DNA of 28,428 nt from CAYUVA01 sp964448115 [NCBI: uncultured bacterium]. Its GTDB lineage: Bacteria > CAYUVA01. The translations under genes and the position numbers were made by a program. The stretch spans positions 1 to 28,428 of the forward strand of contig CAYUVA010000050.1 in the NCBI GenBank assembly GCA_964448115.1. The letters run 5' to 3'. This document shows, piece after piece, positions 23,237 through 28,428 of the stretch. Below the pieces are notes generated by a model that worked only from the letters and a program-made list of their open reading frames with translations, was not told the DNA's origin and searched no databases. Position 1 is the first letter of the stretch. Each line of letters opens with the position of its first letter.

Positions 23237-26200
23237 CTACTCCACCACGGTCAGGTACGGCCACGGGTGGCTGTGGCATAGCTCCTGCCAGGACTGCATC
23301 TCGATAAGGTAATTGCCTATATATGCGCCCGGTCCAACTACCAGCGGTCCAAAGCTGAAGACCCCGGGATCGCCCTCGCTTAGCTCCAAGCCAAGCTCCT
23401 CGCCTGCCATGTATAGCTTCACCGTGTCGATATCCATACCCACGAGATCCTGCACATAAGCAAGTATATACAAGATGCCTCCGCTTGAGCGAGTTATACT
23501 GGTGGTCATGTAGCCGGCAATGAATATCTCCGAGGCGACCTCCTGCGGGTATTCGTAAGGACAGCCAGGCGTTACCGTTGGAGTGCAGGTCGGCGTGTCG
23601 GTCGGAGTGGCTGTCTCGGTTGCAGTCGGCGTGCTTGACGGCGTCGGCGTTGTGCTCGGAGTTGGAGTCCGTGTTGGCGTGGCTGTCATGGTCGCTGTGG
23701 GCGTGCGTGTCGGGGTCGGGGTCGCCTTGGGTACCCCGCAGATGCTTATATCATCGAGATTCCAGCCACAGTACTGAACCGAGCCGTCGGTTGGTCCCAT
23801 GACAAAGCGTATGTAGATATCGCTCAAGCCACGATAGGAGCTTAGATCGAGCGTTATCGGCTTCCACTCACCATCGTACATGGATGAACCGTTCTGCCAC
23901 TTGGTTACAAAAGTGAACGGTCCCCAGGAAACTTGGATCTTGGCGTGATCGTAAGTACTTGACTCAACGCCGAGCCAGCGATAGAAACTAAGCTCAACCT
24001 CATCCATTTGGCTGAAGTCCAAGGGACCTATGGTGCAGTATTCTTCATCCATATTGCTTGGATAGCAGCCATCAGGATTGGAGCTGACCACATAGTCGCC
24101 GGTGTAACCGCTGGTCGGGTCTTCCCTTCCACTGGTGCAGCCACCGGTAGGCTGTACCCACGCCCAGTCCCCGGTGAACTGGAAGTCCGGCGCAAAATCC
24201 ATGTTCCAACTATAGGGACAATAGTAGGCGGTCAGGGTTACGCTGAACTGAAATTCCGCCTGGTAACCATTCTCGCCGACTACATTGAGAGTGAACCAAG
24301 CCATCTCCCCTTCAGGTGTATATACATCGGAACTCCAACGAAAGTGCGGAGTAATGGTGCTCCCCTGTCCCCGTCCGGGGATTGGGTTAAAGTCCGATGT
24401 GCCATCGATTATGGTTATGTATTGATTGTTGGTGCTCAAGATGCCACTTACTTGGGTCATCAGCGCGCCGCCAAGATTTTCTAGTGTAACCTCCATGGCA
24501 AGCTCCTCGCCAGGATCGGCAAAGCCGTCGTCATCTGGATCATCGAGGATGCTGAGGGCATAGAATTCGAGATGCGGCGCATAGCCGATGATGCCGAAGT
24601 TCACATAGCCCTCACTCTTAGTATCGCTCGAGCTCCAATGAAGGGTAAACTGCCCCAGGTGCCCATCCGGTATATCAGGGGACACCTTGATGCGAAGATG
24701 CGGAGGTTGCGAGGTCGCCTCCTGGTTGTTGCCGATATCGCCGAAGCTGACCTCGCTGTTTAAGATGGTCATATATGGATCACCGCTGCTAACCGTACCC
24801 TCGACCCCGCTTGCCTCAATCCCAAGATTACGCAAGGTTATGAGAACATCGATGGTCTCGTTGAAGTCAGCCCTGCCATCACCGTTGCCGAATACCGTGT
24901 CATCAAGCTCTATACTTTTTAGCAATATCTGGGGCTGGTTACAGGATGCGACATAAGAGATCCTGATATCATCGATGTTCCATCCACAGTATTCTACAGA
25001 GCTATCAGAGGGACCCATCACCCAGCGCAGATAAATAGTCTCCTGGAAATCAGCATAGCTGGAGATATCAAACTGTTGCGATACCCAGGAACCATCATCC
25101 ACAGTGCTGGAGTTCTGCCAGAGGGTTGACCAGGTACTGCCATCCCTGCTTATTTCAAGCGCTGCGTGATCCCAAGTAGATGATTCCACGCCCAGCCAAC
25201 GATAGAAGCTCAAGGTGGTGTCGAACGAAGCGCTGCAATCTATCGGCAAGGTAGTTAGATACTCCTCGTCCATGTTTTCCGAGTAATCGCCATTCAAGTT
25301 ATAGCCATACACATAGCAGCCGGTATAGCCGCTGGTTGGGTCACCGCCCTGCCCGGTGGGAACGCCGAACTCCCAGTCTCCAGTGGTATCCCAGCCAGGG
25401 TCGGTATCAAGAGGCTCATCAAGCAGGTAAAGCCGAATCAGCGTGTGGAAAGCATAATATGCTCCTTCATTGTCATCTACGGTCATATTATTAGCTCGGT
25501 CCGATGCCTGGATATAAAAGCTATACTCGGTGCAGCCGGTCAGATCCGACAAAAGCATAGTATGCTCGGTTTTAAGCGCACCGCTGATTGTAACCAGGTT
25601 CAGATCTGGATAAACGCCGTAAAACACCATTGAGCTAGCTGGCTCATTGGTGCTCCAACTAACCAGCGCGGAGGTATCGGTTACTTGGGTTACAGAGACA
25701 TTGCTTATCTGCGAAGGGATGCAGTCAACCTTTGAGCGATAGGTCTTAGGCACATTATAGTTGCCCAAGCCATCATCGGCATCGATGTATGTAACAGTTA
25801 TATTATCGTCGTTGGCTACCAGCAGATCGCCATGTTTGCCATAAGTTGAGGTTGTATTGATGCTGCCGGTGAAATAGCCGGATCCAGCAGGTGTCTCGGT
25901 CAGCCATAGCTGATATCCGACCGGGTCGCTATCCGAGACGATGGTTACATTCACATCTCCCGCATCGCGCAGGTCAGCATCGCCAACGCCGATATTTACC
26001 GTGTCCGCGCAGTTGTAGTACATCCGGTCCAAAAAAACCCTGCCATCGGAGAAGCCTAAGTCCCCGCTCACAACCAGCGCATAAGGCTGCGGGCCTTGAG
26101 GAATATTGATCGATCTGATCTTGATTATGTAAGAGCCAGGATCTGGCTCAACGATGCGAACACACTCGACATTATTCAAGCTATCAGCATCGCCATCAGG

Positions 26201-28117
26201 AACCGAGACTCCATCAACAAAATTGTTACCCTTGTAGGTGGTCGAGTTATGGATTACCTCAAGGTCGAGGTTGTTGACCAGGTCGTATGCAGAGCCAGGC
26301 GTTCCTGGATAATCTGTCCAGACCAGGGTAATCTTCAATTCCTCATCGGAGCTTATGACCGTTACGATGTAGGTATCTTCCTCGTTGATGTTGGTAAATC
26401 CAGCCGAGTCTTCTACAAAGAGATCCCTGTCATCCCCCTCGAAGTACATGGCCCTGTCGAGGTGGACTCTACCCCAGCCCTGTCCTTTTGCGGGGATGTC
26501 GCCATGAGCGCTTCCATCGCCAGTGTAGGAGCCGGTCATGTTGTCAGCGCTGTTAATCAACATGGCTTTGACCAGGGCAGATGAGGGACTGAAGCCGAAG
26601 CTCTCGTTAGGCATTCCCATCGGATACCACCCCTTCTCGAAGTACTCTCGAATGAGGGCTGAACAGCCAGCTATCCCTGGTGTTGCCATAGAGGTTCCGC
26701 TCTTATCGTCAGTGCTACAGTTAAAAGTGCCTATATCGTAATCGCAATCAGCAGAATATATATCAGCACCACACAAGGTAACATCCGGCTTATATCGTCC
26801 ATCGTCCGTAGGACCGTGGCTGGAGAATGATGCCATGTCCTCGGCTGATGAGCCTGCTTCAGTGGCTCCGCAGGTAACCACATTCTTGCAGATGCCTGGA
26901 GTACGACAACTGTTATCCGAGGGTCCCTCATTCCCAGCAGCGAAGCAGGTTACCAGCTCCTTGTAGTCCCAAAGTGCCTGGTCAACCTCCTGGGCAAGCG
27001 CATTGTATTCCCCATAAGAATAGGGATCTCCCCAGCTATTGGAGTGGATGCGAGCACCCTCGTCATTAGCCTGCTGGAGCGTGTCGTACATGCTGTCCGG
27101 GATCTCCATATCACCAGGTACGCTTGTGTCCTGGATGATCAGCTTACATTGGGGTGCCATGCCGTCGCCGGTGTCCCGGTAGCCCGGCGTGGCGAAGTCA
27201 TCGCCGGCTATGGTCCCTGCCGTGTGGGTACCGTGGCTGACATTGTCGTAGTCGTTGTATCCCAGGATATCATGATAGGCGACTATCTTGCGCTGGTTAT
27301 AATTGGGCGTCTCGCCGGGGATGCCTTCGGCTTCATCCCAGAAGTAGCACATGTCGATGTCTGCGCCAGTGTCCAGTACAGCGGCGATCTGACCCTCGCC
27401 GAAGATCCCCTTGTCGTGGATCGGCGTTGCCTGGTCGTTGTACAATCCGCTCTGGCTTACCCAGACAGTCTGGTCGTTGCAAAGCTCCGCATCTGGATAG
27501 CGCTCGATCCACTGGACTTCCATCAGTCGGGCTATGGCCTCGGCAGCTTCCAAGGTTTTTGTCCTGGCAAAGGTCGCCTTAATATAGGTCTTGTAACGAG
27601 TGGATATCACCTTATGCACCTGTCCGTTGAGACTTTTTATAGTCTTGGTTGTAGAGGAAGGCGATTCGCCCTTAAAAAGAACTATCCGCAGCTCGAAGAG
27701 ATCTTCCTTAGCCTCTGCGACCTGCTTATCGAGTACCGGTGATAGCTTGTATCCCGGCTCATAAAAGCCGATCCATCTGATCCAGGGATGATCTTTCAAA
27801 AAACGGTATTTGATAGGATCCAGTTTGATGATAAAAGCGTTCTCCGGCACATAGCCATGATGCCTTAAATCCAGCGATGAGAGTAGATTCTTGTTGTCGC
27901 CGTTGATCTTGCTCGCAAACTGTACAATGTAGTAAGCATCGGAAACGCCACGAATAAAATCGTAGGAAAGCGCAGCCTCGAACACCGATTTGGCTGCCAG
28001 GGGATCAAAGTAGGCATTCTTCGTTTTGATATAAAATCCCTCGTTTGCGGTGGAGACACCAATACCTGTAATTATTACAAGCGCTACGATCATCCTGAGT
28101 ATAGTGGTTTCTTTCAT
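23237..28117 (-). CDS. Very large secreted subtilisin-like (S8) serine protease, multidomain
   Basis: The 1626-residue exported protein has a signal peptide to about residue 24, then an N-terminal prodomain-like region (about 50-215). The S8 catalytic domain (about 235-560) shows D249 in VLDTGAD, H295 in HGTHTAG, N396 in AAGNEG and S476 in GTSMATP. A P-domain-like beta sandwich follows (about 565-690), then a fibronectin-III-like segment (805-892). MAM/immune-inhibitor-A-like domain copy 1 is at 899-1056, two CARDB-like repeats at 1060-1300, and MAM-like copy 2 at 1305-1462. A Thr/Pro linker (1464-1519) and a ~100-residue C-terminal domain ending WPYLTVVE complete it. It probably degrades proteins outside the cell while surface-attached. 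AAAGGA lies about 11 bases before the start. Its 3' end abuts the RM remnant. Confidence 0.95.
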   Translation of the reverse strand: MKETTILRMIVALVIITGIGVSTANEGFYIKTKNAYFDPLAAKSVFEAALSYDFIRGVSDAYYIVQFASKINGDNKNLLSSLDLRHHGYVPENAFIIKLDPIKYRFLKDHPWIRWIGFYEPGYKLSPVLDKQVAEAKEDLFELRIVLFKGESPSSTTKTIKSLNGQVHKVISTRYKTYIKATFARTKTLEAAEAIARLMEVQWIERYPDAELCNDQTVWVSQSGLYNDQATPIHDKGIFGEGQIAAVLDTGADIDMCYFWDEAEGIPGETPNYNQRKIVAYHDILGYNDYDNVSHGTHTAGTIAGDDFATPGYRDTGDGMAPQCKLIIQDTSVPGDMEIPDSMYDTLQQANDEGARIHSNSWGDPYSYGEYNALAQEVDQALWDYKELVTCFAAGNEGPSDNSCRTPGICKNVVTCGATEAGSSAEDMASFSSHGPTDDGRYKPDVTLCGADIYSADCDYDIGTFNCSTDDKSGTSMATPGIAGCSALIREYFEKGWYPMGMPNESFGFSPSSALVKAMLINSADNMTGSYTGDGSAHGDIPAKGQGWGRVHLDRAMYFEGDDRDLFVEDSAGFTNINEEDTYIVTVISSDEELKITLVWTDYPGTPGSAYDLVNNLDLEVIHNSTTYKGNNFVDGVSVPDGDADSLNNVECVRIVEPDPGSYIIKIRSINIPQGPQPYALVVSGDLGFSDGRVFLDRMYYNCADTVNIGVGDADLRDAGDVNVTIVSDSDPVGYQLWLTETPAGSGYFTGSINTTSTYGKHGDLLVANDDNITVTYIDADDGLGNYNVPKTYRSKVDCIPSQISNVSVTQVTDTSALVSWSTNEPASSMVFYGVYPDLNLVTISGALKTEHTMLLSDLTGCTEYSFYIQASDRANNMTVDDNEGAYYAFHTLIRLYLLDEPLDTDPGWDTTGDWEFGVPTGQGGDPTSGYTGCYVYGYNLNGDYSENMDEEYLTTLPIDCSASFDTTLSFYRWLGVESSTWDHAALEISRDGSTWSTLWQNSSTVDDGSWVSQQFDISSYADFQETIYLRWVMGPSDSSVEYCGWNIDDIRISYVASCNQPQILLKSIELDDTVFGNGDGRADFNETIDVLITLRNLGIEASGVEGTVSSGDPYMTILNSEVSFGDIGNNQEATSQPPHLRIKVSPDIPDGHLGQFTLHWSSSDTKSEGYVNFGIIGYAPHLEFYALSILDDPDDDGFADPGEELAMEVTLENLGGALMTQVSGILSTNNQYITIIDGTSDFNPIPGRGQGSTITPHFRWSSDVYTPEGEMAWFTLNVVGENGYQAEFQFSVTLTAYYCPYSWNMDFAPDFQFTGDWAWVQPTGGCTSGREDPTSGYTGDYVVSSNPDGCYPSNMDEEYCTIGPLDFSQMDEVELSFYRWLGVESSTYDHAKIQVSWGPFTFVTKWQNGSSMYDGEWKPITLDLSSYRGLSDIYIRFVMGPTDGSVQYCGWNLDDISICGVPKATPTPTRTPTATMTATPTRTPTPSTTPTPSSTPTATETATPTDTPTCTPTVTPGCPYEYPQEVASEIFIAGYMTTSITRSSGGILYILAYVQDLVGMDIDTVKLYMAGEELGLELSEGDPGVFSFGPLVVGPGAYIGNYLIEMQSWQELCHSHPWPYLTVVE
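23240..23545 (-). other. Shared C-terminal domain, copy 2 (in subtilase)
   Basis: Residues about 1525-1626 of the protease: IFIAGYMTTSITRSSGGILY opening, VKLYMAG, GNYLIEMQSW and final HPWPYLTVVE. It aligns along its whole length with residues 688-795 of the LVIVD protein and in both cases follows a Thr/Pro linker. Confidence 0.6.
23732..25423 (-). repeat. Internal duplication of a MAM-like domain within the subtilase
   Basis: Residues 899-1056 and 1305-1462 share SFYRWLGVESSTxDHA, DPTSGYTGxYV, NMDEEY, WQNxS and a V-M-G-P-x-D-x-S-V-x-Y-C-G-W-N-x-D-D-I core. The stretch between them (about 1060-1300) holds two diverged CARDB-like units that begin near DDTVFGNGDGRAD and DDPDDDGFADPGEE, probable calcium sites. 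Confidence 0.75.
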
Positions 28118-28188
28118 TCTTTTGACATCCTTTCTGCTCTAACTTGTAGGTTACTTACCCATGCCTATCTTTGGGAGAAACAACTTAA

Positions 28189-28217
28189 TATATATTGTAA
28201 ATTCCATAAAAATTCAA
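28189..28217 (-). promoter_or_regulatory. Sigma-70-like promoter of the subtilase gene
   Basis: On the minus strand, TTGAAT (28217-28212) and TATATA (28194-28189) are 17 bases apart. The start would lie near 28182, giving a leader of about 65 bases to the ATG at 28117. The surrounding DNA is AT-rich, so some chance match is possible. Confidence 0.5.
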
Positions 28218-28262
28218 ACTTTCTAAGCGATCCATTACTTCGGAATGTAGAAGCAATATAGA

Positions 28263-28428
28263 CGATAGAAAGTTTCTCGTTTTCTTGTTTTCTCGTTTTT
28301 TAGTTTCTTGTTTCTAGTTTAGGGGGTTATTATCCCCCTTCTCTGTCATTCCAGCCCCGCATCAAGGGCGGGATAAACTCCGGCAGGAATACAGTAATCA
28401 CGGGAAGTGATAAAGTGATAAGGTGATA
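28263..28428. repeat. Mosaic of short repeats at the right edge
   Basis: Four repeat kinds lie side by side in a gene-free stretch. First is a pyrimidine-rich TTTCTCG/TTTCTTG array (28270-28320). Second is a perfect 6-base hairpin AGGGGG/CCCCCT (28321-28339). Third is an imperfect palindrome with ATTCC...GGAAT ends and CCCGC...GCGGG inside (28348-28390). Fourth is a GTGATA array (28405-28428) of the kind also seen at 5697 and 7420. No gene is seen from 28118 to the window end other than the promoter region of the subtilase. Confidence 0.65.

Noticed and set aside
27044-27742. 232-codon plus-strand frame
   Set aside because: It lies antisense to the S8 catalytic domain of the protease, whose catalytic residues are all in the other strand's frame.

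Overview
The window reads as a chromosome segment of a Gram-negative, probably anaerobic bacterium. It carries an IHF/HU-type gene joined to a MerR gene and followed by tRNA-Pro, siroheme decarboxylase genes (the alternative heme route known from Desulfovibrio-like bacteria, archaea and several uncultured phyla), cobalamin-binding-type radical SAM proteins, and large secreted proteins with Thr/Pro linkers. A Desulfobacterota-like organism or a deep candidate phylum fits best. This is inference from gene content, and no marker gene here settles it.

Layout. 1-542 (-): start of a secreted beta-helix protein, cut by the window edge. 805-3667 (+): secreted DUF4412-like protein, acpS, ahbA, ahbB, an IHF-type DNA-bending protein and a MerR regulator, then a hairpin and tRNA-Pro(GGG). 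3821-13805 (-): surface-glycan cluster with five soluble-type glycosyltransferases (three GT2, two GT4), a large GT39-like membrane protein with a beta-propeller tail, a small membrane coiled-coil protein and a B12-type radical SAM protein. Several neighbours overlap by ATGA/GTGA, so most of it is probably one transcript. 13891-15417 (-): fused cobA-hemD. 15619-17466 (+): KamA-family radical SAM protein. 17485-19502 (-): translationally coupled SGNH hydrolase and Reg_prop propeller. 19549-20124 (-): bioY. 20266-22653 (+): secreted LVIVD propeller. 22724-22795 (+): tRNA-Thr(CGT) with a good sigma-70 promoter. 22839-23211 (-): AT-rich remnant of a restriction-modification locus. 23237-28117 (-): very large secreted subtilisin-like protease. 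The right edge is a mosaic of short repeats.

How the parts fit. CobA-HemD makes uroporphyrinogen III and precorrin-2, which feed siroheme; AhbA/AhbB decarboxylate siroheme toward heme. The two loci are about 11 kb apart, separated by the glycan cluster. That cluster probably builds and moves a lipid-linked surface polysaccharide. The right third encodes exported, modular surface proteins.

Most notable observations: (1) the LVIVD propeller and the subtilase, otherwise unrelated, both end in a Thr/Pro linker followed by the same kind of ~100-residue domain, finishing W-P-x-L-x-V-x-E, a candidate undescribed surface-targeting or anchoring module; (2) a dispersed CGCAAAGA-type repeat occurs between genes and once in frame inside a glycosyltransferase, and repeat clusters bracket the radical SAM gene; (3) a GT-C glycosyltransferase is fused to an extracytoplasmic propeller.
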